Source of the DNA: Costus lasius | Taxonomy: Eukaryota; Streptophyta; Magnoliopsida; Zingiberales; Costaceae | DNA length: 64,000 bases | Assembly: GCA_027563935.2 (NCBI GenBank) | Contig: CM050451.1 | Span: 26,179,565 to 26,243,564, forward strand | Direction: 5' to 3' | Shown: positions 54,534 to 64,000 of the stretch, one piece after another | Layout of the letters: the number at the start of each line of letters is the position of its first letter | How positions within the stretch are numbered: the stretch's first letter is position 1 | Made by a program: the position numbers and the translations under genes | Notes under the pieces: model-generated | Databases searched by the model: none | What the model was told of the DNA's origin: nothing | The model's input: only the letters and a program-made list of their open reading frames with translations

Positions 54534-55967
54534 TATTGGGAATCCCAGGCCAATTTAAAATTTAATTACAGTGGAAGCATGGGCTCAAAACAGAATTCCC
54601 AGAGTGTGCCAGGATCCCTTATGAGTGAAGAGCCGATGGATGTGAAGAGTGTACCTTTTATGCAATTTCTGAAGCAAGCCGATAATCAAGACACACAAGG
54701 CTATGTCCTCTACAATCATGCACACACTAGCTCTATGAGTCCTCTCAAACCTTCGCGTTTGGTGCTAGCCTAAGTAGGTGAGATCCATGCCTTGGGAGAG
54801 TTGCCTGTTGTTTGCGCCAATCACCAACAAGGATGCACCAACAAACTATCTCTAATTGGCCGCAAGGAGTGGGTAGCACTCCCACTTGCGCCAAGCCTTG
54901 ATCAGGAAGGAAGAGGGGTGCGCCAAGGAGAGGGGAAGCCTCTACCACTTGCGCAAGGCCTTCTTCTACCCTTATGCCCTCTTCTTGCACTTTGCACCAT
55001 CTCCAATGAGGATGAAGGGTGGCGGCTAGAACAAGAGGAGGCGGCTAGGATTCTAGCGAGGAGGAGCGGCTAGGGCTTCAAGAGAATTGTGTCTATAGCT
55101 TGCACCTATGCCCTCCTTTATATAGAGAAATTGAATGAGCCCCGCAACTTAAGTTATGAATATTTATATTCATTTTATTCTCTTAAGTTACAGATGGCCC
55201 CCACAACTTAAGTTATGAATATATTTAATAGAAATATTCACTTAAGTTGTGTGTGACCCCCACGACTTAAGCTGTGAATAAAATGAATATAAATATTCAT
55301 TTTAGCACTATAGTCATGGGCCCCTCATAGCTAAAATATGACTTTGACCCAACGACTAGACCTAGTCTATCGAGGTCACCCGAAGGTCAACCAAGGTCAC
55401 CCTAAGGTCAATCGGGGTCAAAACGCGACCAATCTCCATGTAATCATCTCAATCTCATCAAATGCATTCGAGATGCATTAGACTCTCAAATAGATACGAA
55501 TCAACTAAATGACTCAATCTATGCTATCCGATCAATATGAGAACTCGAGTGTCTAGATGTGCGACCCTGTAGGTTCTTCAGATGTTGGCAATGATAACCA
55601 CAGATCATCACAAGCAATGAGTGGTACCTAGCAGTACATCATTGCTACCCAAGTCTTCATAATAGAGTCATTATCGATAACCCCTAAAACTGCGATAAAG
55701 TATATGTATGCGTTTGTCCTATTGCTAGGCTGATGTCCAAATTGGACAAGTGTGTCACACTTGTTTTTCGCAATCTAATAGTCATAACTAAATCAGGTTC
55801 TCACCTGGGTATGGTCATACACTTTTAGTCATACAACCATGTAGGGGCCCCATGGACATCAAGCTTCCTCACAAGGAAGGGGTAAATCCTCTATTAGCTC
55901 ATTAAATCTCTCATATGGCTTATGATATACCCAATGACAACCGTTATGACTCCCCTACTACGATGAG
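54534..55967 (-). mobile_element. Copia-like LTR, 5' part missing
   Basis: The minus-strand end is ..GGGATTCCCAATA, like the divergent LTR at 15604-17425. Upstream come the box with CTATATAAAGG (about 55115-55125), the GTCGCACATCTAGACACTCG stretch, and 'ctgggtatgg..catac' (reverse of the conserved block). It ends at the 0.22-kb dispersed repeat at 55965, so roughly the first 400 bases of the LTR are missing. No primer site lies at its inner side, so it is a solo or 3' LTR. Confidence 0.75.
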
Positions 55968-56181
55968 ATGGAACTCACACTTTTTAGTTTCCTTATAATG
56001 ATAAAACTTGGAATGAGAGTTCCATTTTTAAAGAAAAATTTGCATTCTCACTAAAAGCGTCAAATTTGAAATCGCACCATCTTTTCGGTTGTTAATTCTC
56101 GTAGCAATTTCCAAATTATCTCCTATCACAACAGTTGATGCTCATATTCTTCAGATATTAGTTTCTACATAGGAAATGAAT
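55965..56181. repeat. 0.22-kb dispersed repeat, copy 2
   Basis: See copy 1 at 43960-44180. The hairpin at its start is kept (GGAACTCACACTTTT against GAGAGTTCC). It replaces the missing 5' part of the copia LTR next to it. Confidence 0.82.
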
Positions 56182-56716
56182 TTCCTTTCTGTTTAGAATC
56201 GATTCCTGACAAGCTAGCATAATGCTTTAAGTAGTTATACTCTTATGAGCTAATTCAACGGATTGCTTGAGTGATGGAACTGGGCAAATAAATAATTCAA
56301 TAAAAAGAATGGCATCCTATTGGACAATGGATTGTATATTTAGAAGAAATCACTGAAATTGCATAAAAATTTCATGTCACACTGCAGAAAGTGACTTTTC
56401 TAGAGAAGAAGTTATGTGTATGCTTCTAAAGGAGAGACAGTCAAATGGAGACTTTAGAGATTATGCCCATGAAACTAAAAAATGAATTCAAATGGATCCA
56501 AGAGATTTTCCAAACACAAGTTATAGAATGTAGAATAAGCAGCTGTAGAGACAATGAGTTGTCTAAGTTGCATTTTGAATAAAAGATTCTGTGTTGACTA
56601 TGTCATTAAACCTACTCATAAAGTTCAACTTAAAAATAGGAAGAAGCTTACTGATGATTCACCATGTTAACATTTCATGACTAATGAGTAGAATAGTCAA
56701 GATAATACACATTGCC
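56182..56716. other. Unassigned 535-bp stretch
   Basis: AT-rich, with only broken short frames on both strands. Copia gag or a transposase scrap are possible; no motif supports either. Confidence 0.3.
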
Positions 56717-57179
56717 TGTTGGGAAACCCTAGAGATTTTAAGATTTTACAGACATGCATAGCGGAAGCAATCTCCGAAACAGGCCGGTCCTAAAAACCCA
56801 GAAGATCATGTCATGCGAGGGAATCGACACAGTGAGTAAGAGATGATACCTTGAAGTGAAGCAAAGGGATGTGATGCAGGCGCCCAAATGTTCGCCCAGT
56901 CTCGCACATAGCCGATGCTCAGGTTCTCTTCTTCCACGCCCAGTGCTAGCCTCAGGAAGAAGATCCACACCTCTAGGAGTCCACCTGAAGAACTTACGCC
57001 ACCCACAAGGAGAAGATGCTAAGAAGAGGGATGATGGAAACTCGCCAAGGTCCAACCTTGCGAATGCCAAGAGGAGAAGGAGGGAGAGAGATGGCGCCAA
57101 GGAGAATCCTTCTCAATCAAGTAGGCGCCAACTCTCAACCCCTCCCAACCTTATATAGAAATTATAGTAACCCTTTGCA

Positions 57180-57430
57180 CTCTGAATTAAATTCAGAATT
57201 AATGTTAGAATTAAATTCAGAATTAAATATAGAATTAAACTCTGAATTAAAGTTTCATGATGACCCATTAAAACTCCGAATTAAAGTTTCATAATGGCCA
57301 TTAAGAATGTGACTTTTCAAATTCAAAATTAAATTCAGATTTAAATTCAGAATTAAATTCATCATTAAACTTAGAATTAATTACAAAATTAAATACAAAA
57401 TTTAATTCCCATAATTAAATATAGAATTTA
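57180..57430. repeat. GAATTAAATTCAGAATTAAA array in the copia LTR
   Basis: Many irregular copies of (G/A)AATTAAA(T/C)TC(A)GAATTAAAT. Not present in this form in the other copia LTRs of the window. Confidence 0.8.
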
Positions 57431-57444
57431 ATTTACCATGATGT

Positions 57445-57660
57445 CTATTGGGCCAGGCGACTTATTCCCATGGCCCATTAGGCCTGATGGCCTATTGGGC
57501 CACTTGACCAACTGGGCCTCACGGTCCATTGGGCCATACACCCATTTGGGCCACATTCCCTATTGGGCTTCAAGACCCATTGGTCTATCCTAGACTTCAT
57601 TTGGCCCACTTGGCCTATTAGGCCCATTTGGCCCATTTGGCCCAAAATGAAGTTTAGCTC
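57445..57660. repeat. GGCCCATT / TTGGGCC array in the copia LTR
   Basis: More than ten GGCC-containing units, such as GGCCCATTAGGCC, TTGGGCCAC and GGCCCATTTGGCCCATTTGG, many of them near-palindromic. Other copies have a single GAGGCCCAATAAT at this place, so the array looks like a local expansion. Confidence 0.8.
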
Positions 57661-58321
57661 CAATAAGTCTCTTCCATCTCATCAGGCACAATGGTGCTGA
57701 TGAATTCTCCTAAAGAGATTTGAGTTATCCAATAACTCGATCATAAGGCTACTCGATCGATACGAGAACCCGAGTATCAAGTTGTGCGACCCTATAGGTT
57801 CCTTTGACGTTGGCAGTGATGAACTCAGGTCATCACAAGTAGTGAGTGGCACCTAGTAGTGCATGCTGCTACCCAAGTTATCGAAATGGATATCAACATC
57901 GACATCCCCATCATCGCAATAATATACTGATGCATTATAGTTTCTTTGCCAAACTAATATCCGATTAGACAAAGCATGTCACCACTTTGCATTTACCCAA
58001 TCTCATGGTCATGACTAAATCAAGCTTTCACCTGGGTATGGTCATACACTGTCAGTCAAGCAACCATAGGGGGGTCCCGTGGATATCAAGCTTCCCTTAG
58101 GAAGAGGCAAATCCTATGTCTGTCTATTGATCTTCTCATATGGGGCGTGACATACCCAATGACAACCGTTATGACCTTCCTATTATGGCGAGGTATTAGG
58201 TTGTATCAAAGCATGTCCCTAACCATATAGAAGAGTCAATGACCTCAAGTCAAGGGATCAATGCATCTCCTGTCACTTGTAAGGTTAACTCATGACACTA
58301 AGTTAGAGCCTCACAGCGGGT

Positions 58322-59035
58322 TGACACGTCCTATATCCTGTAACCGTGCGTGTCAGTATCAGCTCGTCTGCTTCAGTCTTGATCACTGTGACGCCACCCT
58401 TCTTGGGTACAACATGTACTGGACTTACCCAAAAGCTGTCTGAAATTGAATATATTAATCCAGCGTCCAGTAGTTTGAGCACTTCTTTCTTCACCACTTC
58501 CTTCAAGTGTGGGTTGAGACGGCGTTGAAACTCCACAGAGGGTTTGCTATTATCTTCCAATAAGATCTTGTGCATGCAAACAGATGGGTTAATCCCTTTG
58601 ATGTTATCTAGTGAGTAGCCTATTACCTTCCCATGGAGACGAAGTCCTTTGAGTAGTAGTTCAGTTTGCTCCTTGTCCAGTGCCGCACTAACTATCACAG
58701 GGTATGTAGAATCATCTCCTAGAAACTCATATCTCAGAGTGCTGGGTAAGCTTTTGAATTCAATTTTCTGCTGCCCTTGATTTTCCTGACATTCTTCTTT
58801 CTTGTCATCCGTGCTTGCGTCTTCTTCTAGTAGTGCAACATACTTCTCAGCCTCTCCATCAAAGTCTCCATCAATAGAGTTTGTCACGGCAAGTTCCAAT
58901 GGGTCCACTTCTCTCCTGAAGGGTTCAACATGCGGTATAGCTTTTTCAACAATGTCCACGCTACAGCATGTACCTGCAAAAGAGGATTTTTTAGAGAGTC
59001 AGACAAATCGAATTGAATAACATTGTCACCAATGT
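58322..59035 (-). pseudogene. Protease-RT linker and start of RT, Athila E
   Basis: The open frame 58959-58303 carries [86 protein letters not shown] and TGYRTC. It is cut at 58322, in the TGWRMCIDY block, by the copia LTR; RT catalytic residues are never reached. Confidence 0.85.
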
Positions 59036-59449
59036 TCAGGATAGTTTCCCATTCTTGACATCAATGACAGCACCAGCAGTAGCAAAAAAAGGTCTTCCTA
59101 GAATGATAGGGAGTCTGTCATCCTCATCAATCTCTAAAATAACAAAATCAGCAGGGACAAAATAGTTTCCAACTTTAATAGGTACATCTTCTAGAATACC
59201 AACGGGCTGACAGACTAATCCGTCTGCAAGCTGTAGAGAAATGTTAATAGGTTTCAAATCCCCTAAGTCTAGCCTTTTACATAGTGACAATGGCATGAGG
59301 CTGACGCTTGCTCCTAAATCGCACAAAGCTCTCTGAAAGGACATCTCCCCAATCTGGCAGGGTATGGAAAAACTGCCTGGGTCCTTGAGTTTCTGAGGGA
59401 GCTTGTTTTGGATGATGGAGCTGCACTCCTCAGTAAGTGCAACGGTTCC
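59036..59449 (-). pseudogene. Aspartic protease, Athila E
   Basis: 59344-59036 is open: ALCDLGASVSLMPLSLCKRLDLGDL with the catalytic Asp, ISLQLADGLVCQPVGI, VPIKVGNYF, LPIILGRPFFATAGAVIDVKNGKL. A frameshift and stop follow within the LNIDDNVVQFDLSDS block. Confidence 0.85.
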
Positions 59450-61259
59450 CTAATCTTCTAGCTTCCTCTTATTTGATAAGATGTCTTTTAGGAATTTGGC
59501 ATAAGTTGGCATCTGCGAAAGAGCATCAACGAAAGGGATGTTAATGTAGAGTTTTTTTAGAACTTCCAAAAACTTACCAAACTGCTTGTCCAATTTAGCC
59601 TTGACAAGCCTTTGTGGGAAAGGGATCGGCGGCTTATACACAGGCGGTCCCACATAGGGTCGCTCTTCTTCAACCTGTTCAGGTGCCACCGGTGTTGTGT
59701 CAGTGTGCTGTTCCATCTCTTCTGTCATCGGTCGGCATCTTTGAATCTTCAAGTTGTTTGCCGCTCTAAGTGGAGATTGCATTGCAATACTCCCTTGGGT
59801 TAACATCTGGCTGAGATGGTAGTTTTCCTGGTGCTCTGGAGGATGAGCTAACTTGCTAGGCCAGCTGGTTCTCCAACATCTTGTTATGTGTCTCCAAGGA
59901 ATCCATCCTTGTCATCATAAGCTTCATCATGTCAGTTAAGCCTTCAATCTGCTTGCTCAACTGCGAATCGTTGTTTGGCTTCGGTTGTGGGTTGAAATTT
60001 CTGTTCTGAAATCCTAATGGTTGTCTGAAATTGCCTTGAAGAGACTGCCTGAAATTTCCTTGTGGAGGTGGGGCTTGTTGTGGTGGTGCTTGCCCCGGTT
60101 GCATCGACTGTGTAGTGCGGTATGAGAAGTTCGGGTGGTTGCGTCATCCTGGATTGTAAGTGTTGAAATATGGATTATTGGTGGGATTGAAGTTTCCAAC
60201 CGCATTCATTTGATCAGGATGGCTCGCGTTCAACTGCCCATCTGCTGACTGGCAATCGGCACCTGCATGACCTGCGACTCCACACACCTCACAAGATATA
60301 GAGTTAACATCAAAAGAATTTATAGACCAATAGTCAATTTTTCTAGTTAAATTGTCCACCTTTGCTGTAAGAGTGGTCAGAGTGTCAAGGTCGTACTTAC
60401 CTGTCTTCCTGTTGGGTGTACCTCGCTCAGATGTTCATTGGTGATGGTTCATCGCCATGTCTTCGAGAAGGCTCATAGCATCTTCGACCCTTCTGTTCAT
60501 TAGGGCTCATCCCGCTGCGGCGTTCACTGTCAGCCTTGTGTTATAATCCAACCCGCTATAGAACGTGTGGATCAAAACCCAAGTCTCAATCCCATGATGA
60601 GGGCAGATCCTTTGCAGCTCTTTAAATCTCTCCCAAGCCTCATATAAGGATTCTCCATCCTTCTGCATAAAACTAGTTATCTGATTTCGCAATTGAATTG
60701 TCTTCGATGGAGGGAAATATTTGGAGAGAAAGGCTTGAGATAACTCCGCCCATGTTCGTATCGAAGCTGAAGGTAGCGTGTGGAGCCAAGCTCTTGCTCT
60801 ATCCCTTAAAGAGAAGGGAAACAATCTCAACCTGATAGCATCAGTAGAGACACTGTTAATTTTCAGCATATCACAGTACTCAAGAAATATAGAAAGATGT
60901 ATGTTGGGGTCTTCAAGAGGGGAACCACCAAATTGATTTTGTTGCACCATAGCAAGTAATGCAAGTTTTATTCCAAAGTTATTGGCCTCTATAGTAGGCC
61001 TCGCAATTCCTGATTGTAACCCGTGAGTATAGGGAGCAGCATAGTCTTTCAGCATCCTGTTATTGTAGTTGTTCCCCATCAGTTGAGGTATCTGATCATT
61101 ATTCTCATCAAGCTGAATGTGCTCCATCTGATTCTCGCCTCCTGGATGGTTCATGTCCCCCTTTTTCTGAATTTGATTATGCTTCCTTCTAATCCTGAAC
61201 GTGCGCTCGATCTCTAGATCAATGTCAAAGAATGTGCCTGCCCTAGAATTTCTTTGCAT
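59450..61259 (-). pseudogene. Gag, Athila E, with stops
   Basis: The start at 61259 (MQRNSRAGTFFDIDLEIERTF) matches gag A and F. 61259-60507 is open for 250 codons with all capsid blocks (LKDYAAPYTHGLQS, NQFGGSPLEDPN, FLEYCDMLKI, RLRLFPFSLRDRARAW, KYFPPSKTIQLRN, LYEAWERFKELQRICPHHG, TFYSGLDYNTRL). Stops then separate the zinc knuckle piece (CEVCGVAGHAGADC, complete), the Pro/Gln-rich piece (QAPPQQAPPPQGNFRQ) and the KMLENQLA and PFPQRLVKAKLDKQFGKFLEV tail. Many stops replace Trp or Gln codons. Confidence 0.87.
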
Positions 61260-61402
61260 AAAAGGGGTCAGTTAAAATTTCAAAGTTCTAAGACAGTAGG
61301 CAAATAGAGAGTAAAAGAAAATAGCAATGCAGAAATGTAATAAGAACTAATCTAAAAGCCTAGTCTACCAATTCTTAGAAATATACTAATATCAACTGTT
61401 GC

Positions 61403-61420
61403 TCCCCGGCAACGGTGCCA
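61403..61420 (-). promoter_or_regulatory. tRNA-Asp-type primer binding site, Athila E
   Basis: The minus strand reads TGGCACCGTTGCCGGGGA, one change from canonical; 5 bases inside the LTR end. Confidence 0.88.
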
Positions 61421-61425
61421 AAAAC

Positions 61426-62928
61426 TGGACACGTCTCGCAAGTGCACGGTTATGTCGAAATAATATAAAAGATGTCGAATCCCACAGGGAGCAAAGTCAA
61501 GTACCAAAAAATCTAAGTCTCGTTAGCTAGGCGAGCAGGAACGGGGTATTGCAAACTTCGATTGTAAACAAGAAACCAAAACAACGACTAGAGAAAATAT
61601 GAATGAGAGAGATCAGGGCTTTGGTATCCACCGCACTGACAATTGTAAACGCGAGTAAAAGGATCGATTATATGGATTTAGAGTTTTTGCACAAGGAACC
61701 TATCCCTTAGGTACAAGGTGCCCCCTCTCAGCGGTACACCCCAGTATTTGTTTAGAATAGTCTCCTACTCTCGCGGTGGATCATTCCAAACAAACCCAAT
61801 ACGCTCTATGGAAGGTTATGAAATCCTCGAGTGAACACCAAGCACTCTCGTGTCAAGGGTTCACAAGTTTTACTGAGAAGATCCATCGTCACGATCCTCC
61901 TCTCGGTATGAATCGTGACGGCTAACGCATGAAAATACGTGGCCAAGGTAAGATCATGAAACATGCATAGCAGAGTAAAATATGCCAACACAAAAATCCA
62001 AATAACTGTTTTTAATAAGAAATTGCAATTAACAATCGTCAGTGGGATTCAACCAAACCCCGAAAAGGATTTTACGCTATGATATCCATGGAATCGCTCA
62101 AAAATCTCTCTACAATCATAGGAAAACTACAAGAAAACGTTTTTAAGAGGGAAGAGACTCTAAACCGAAGGCAAGCTCAAAGAATCATGGAGCTCCGGTG
62201 AAGAAATCTCCCAAAAATTGCTTGGAAACATAATGTCGCTCTCGTCCGTTCAACCTAGCCGTCTTTTCCTGATTTCTCGATATTCTTAGTAGTAAAAATT
62301 AGGGCTTTTATATCTCACGCCTTCTCCATCGAATCAACTTTCCAAAAAGTCAAATTTGGACATCAAACGGCTCAGAAATTGGGGAAAATCCGATTGCAGG
62401 TCGGGTGTTCGTTCGCTGAAGTCGGAATCACGGGTGAACCCCGCCGGGTTCACCTGCCAGTGAAACATTCTGTACTGTTTCAGTTGAGAGAAGCACGGGA
62501 GAACCCCGCCGGGTTCACCGGGTTGTGAAGCGCTCTGGACCATTCTGGATGAGATGCAACAGAGGGAATCACGGGTGAACCCCGCCGGGTTGACCTGCCC
62601 GTGATTTCTTCTGTGAGCTAATCTAGTGTCTGGCAAAAGCACCGGTGAACCCCGTGGAGTTCACCTAGCCGTATTTTTCAGGTTAACTCCGATTGAGCCC
62701 AAATTTGACGGGTAGCTTCGTCTTCACATGAGGAAAAACTTGTGGCCTTAAAATCTTCAAAAGACATCAGAATTGGGTGATTTTACCTAAAATTCTACAA
62801 GAACAAGAAAAAGTGAAGATTCTGAAGCTTTTAAGCAAATAAGTCTTGAAAGAGTGTAAAAATATTAAAATATGCCTAGATTTATCATGGGATAATAAGG
62901 AAAATTACTACTAAAATGCAAGGCATCA
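61426..62928 (-). repeat. LTR of Athila E
   Basis: In minus orientation it starts TGATGCCTTGCA and ends GAGACGTGTCCA; length 1503 bp. It is a close relative of the Athila B LTR. The palindrome array is at 62427-62672. On its left are primer site and gag; on its right is sequence of the type that precedes a 3' LTR, so internal sequence lies on both sides. Confidence 0.86.
62427..62672. repeat. Palindromic GGTGAACCCCGCCGGGTTCACC array in the Athila E LTR
   Basis: Four units at about 62427-62460, 62493-62524, 62567-62606 and 62640-62672, spaced 65-75 bases. The third is a two-level palindrome: outer arms AATCACGGG / CCCGTGATT (perfect), inner arms GGTGAACCC / GGGTTGACC. Spacers include GTGAAACATTCTGTACTG. 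Confidence 0.9.
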
Positions 62929-64000
62929 AAACACTCTAGACATAAATCTTTGTTTGCCCTCAAGTAATAAAATAGGATGAAACACACGATGGGTACAGGA
63001 TTAATCTTTTGTGTCAGAGCATACATCCAGGCTAGAAAAACATTTATAAACAGTCCAAGATCTAATCAAAGGAAATCAAGTAATTGGTTGTTTCAAGCAT
63101 TCAGCAGTTTTGATGCCACAATTTCTAGATGTCAAACAACTTAATAAGCAATAAACATATGATTCAATCAAGCCTACACAATTCTTATGTGATTCCAATT
63201 CTTCCAAATCAAGTCATTGGCGTTAACTCAAATGTTTTGCTTAGGGTATGATACTCTGATTATTGCATTAGACTTCAACTCATATCCTTAGGTACCATTG
63301 CCAATGTTTTGCAATACCAAGTAGAGGAGTCTCTTTATAGATTTCACTTCACATTTCTTAGATTTCAACTCATGTTCTTCGGTACCACTGCCAATTTTTC
63401 GCAGTGCCAAGTAGAGGAATCTAAGGGTGAGTTTTTTTTTTTATGAGGTTGATAACATAACCTTTTTGACAAATGCAGTGTCCCCCCAACAATAGAAAGG
63501 AATTCAAGGAATGAATAAGCAAATGTGCATCTTAATGTGACTCACATGTAAATTACAAACTTGAGTTGATTAAACAATCATAGGCATGTTCGACCCACTA
63601 ATGAATGTCCTAAAATCAAACCAAATTAGAAGATTTCAAAATCATAGAACATATGAGCATGATCATAAAGTATTTCTAGCAAGATGTAATATTCAACAAA
63701 CTTTGATTATTCCTAACCAAACATGTACTTCAAAAATTTTGCATAGCTATCATGGGAACAAGACTACTATACTCCTAACATAGTAAATGAATAAACTCGT
63801 GAGTCGCAAACATCACAAAATTGCGATGTATAACACGTGCAAGCTCATGGACAAATTCACACAATATGCAAAATGAAACCAAAACTAGCCCTGATAAGTA
63901 CTACACAACTGTCATTAGGTGGGGCCTGAAGATGCGGACCAGGCCCACGAATAGAGTGGCATATAAGGTACAATGCCAAACATCAATCATCACAAAATAA
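62929..64000 (-). other. Athila-type 3' untranslated region preceding the Athila E LTR
   Basis: In minus orientation the last 60 bases before the LTR read TTATTACTTGAGGGCAAACAAAG and onward, matching the GCTTAGGGACAAGCAAAAG stretch before the C/D LTRs. Two hairpin units with GGTACC and TTGGCA(C/T)TG lie at about 63289-63332 and 63380-63410. AT-rich, no coding frame. It continues beyond the window. Confidence 0.65.

Larger units (their letters stand above)
56717..58321 (-). mobile_element. Copia-like LTR, first 0.3 kb missing
   Basis: In minus orientation it ends ..TAGGGTTTCCCAACA at 56717 and is collinear with the LTRs at 22251 and 47869 back to ACCCGCTGTGAGG, which in those copies lies about 295 bases after the LTR start. 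The right edge is fused to the RT of Athila E. The middle (57180-57660) is copy-specific: a GAATTAAATTC-type array and a GGCCCATT array. Confidence 0.82.

Noticed and set aside
5590..62672. Regularly spaced short repeats resembling a CRISPR array
   Set aside because: Spacing and units vary, units are palindromic and diverged, and the DNA is a plant nuclear genome with no cas genes.

Overview
The window is nuclear DNA from a flowering plant, from a repeat-dense (pericentromeric or heterochromatic type) region. I find no convincing intact host gene, no rRNA or tRNA gene and no CRISPR array. Almost everything assigns to nested LTR retrotransposons: Ty3/gypsy of the Athila type (gag with the QFGGSP / FLEYCDT / PFSLRD / KYFPPSK blocks, tRNA-Asp-type primer sites near TGGCGCCGTTGCCGGGGA, FMDD reverse transcriptase), a second Ty3/gypsy family with a tRNA-iMet-type primer site (chromovirus-like gag), a Tat-like fragment, a Ty1/copia-like family with about 1.8-1.95 kb LTRs, one LINE-1-type element and two MITEs. 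The species cannot be named from the sequence.

Layout. 1-480: tip of an Athila-type LTR and a copia-like LTR fragment, which cuts Athila element A. 481-4983 (-): Athila A (gag, protease, part of RT, 5' LTR). 4984-5331 (-): fragment of another gypsy gag. 5332-13727 (+): Athila B (5' LTR, decayed gag-pro-RT-RNaseH-IN, a palindrome-rich spacer, start of an env-position ORF). 13728-14595: chromovirus-like LTR piece. 14861-17425 (+): copia 3' end and 3' LTR holding a 100-bp MITE. 17426-21205 (-): LINE, split by a solo gypsy LTR (18501-20190). 22251-24200: solo copia LTR with a perfect 5-bp target duplication (ATCTA). 24264-35473 (+): Athila C/D, two LTRs and two gags in a 3.6-kb direct repeat around one nearly open pol. 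35474-43687 (-): Athila F, with gag, protease and an env-position ORF but no RT, RNase H or integrase. 43688-44825: LTR remnants and a dispersed 0.22-kb repeat. 44826-47684 (-): chromovirus-like gag plus 5' LTR, inserted in a Tat-like element (47685-47868, resuming 50476-50800), which is also split by a copia element (47869-50475). 50800-54533: Tat 3' region, an unassigned GC-rich stretch with repeated splice-acceptor-like units, a 200-bp MITE with 9-bp target duplications, and small tandem repeats. 54534-58321 (-): two truncated copia LTRs. 58322-62928 (-): Athila E. 62929-64000: sequence like an Athila 3' untranslated region.

The coding parts together describe the usual cycle: tRNA-primed reverse transcription of gag-pro-RT-RNaseH-IN transcripts made from LTR promoters. 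No copy here is complete. Element C comes closest: its RT-RNase H frame is open for 502 codons, and integrase follows in frame after one TGA.

The most unusual signal is non-coding. At least three unrelated LTR families each carry their own array of short GC-rich palindromes, in LTRs and in untranslated spacers: GGTGAACC/GGTTCACC in Athila B/E, CACGGCCTGGCCGTG in the chromovirus-like LTR, TTACGGC/GCCGTAA in Athila F. Athila C/D has GGTACC..TTGGCAC hairpin arrays upstream of its LTRs.
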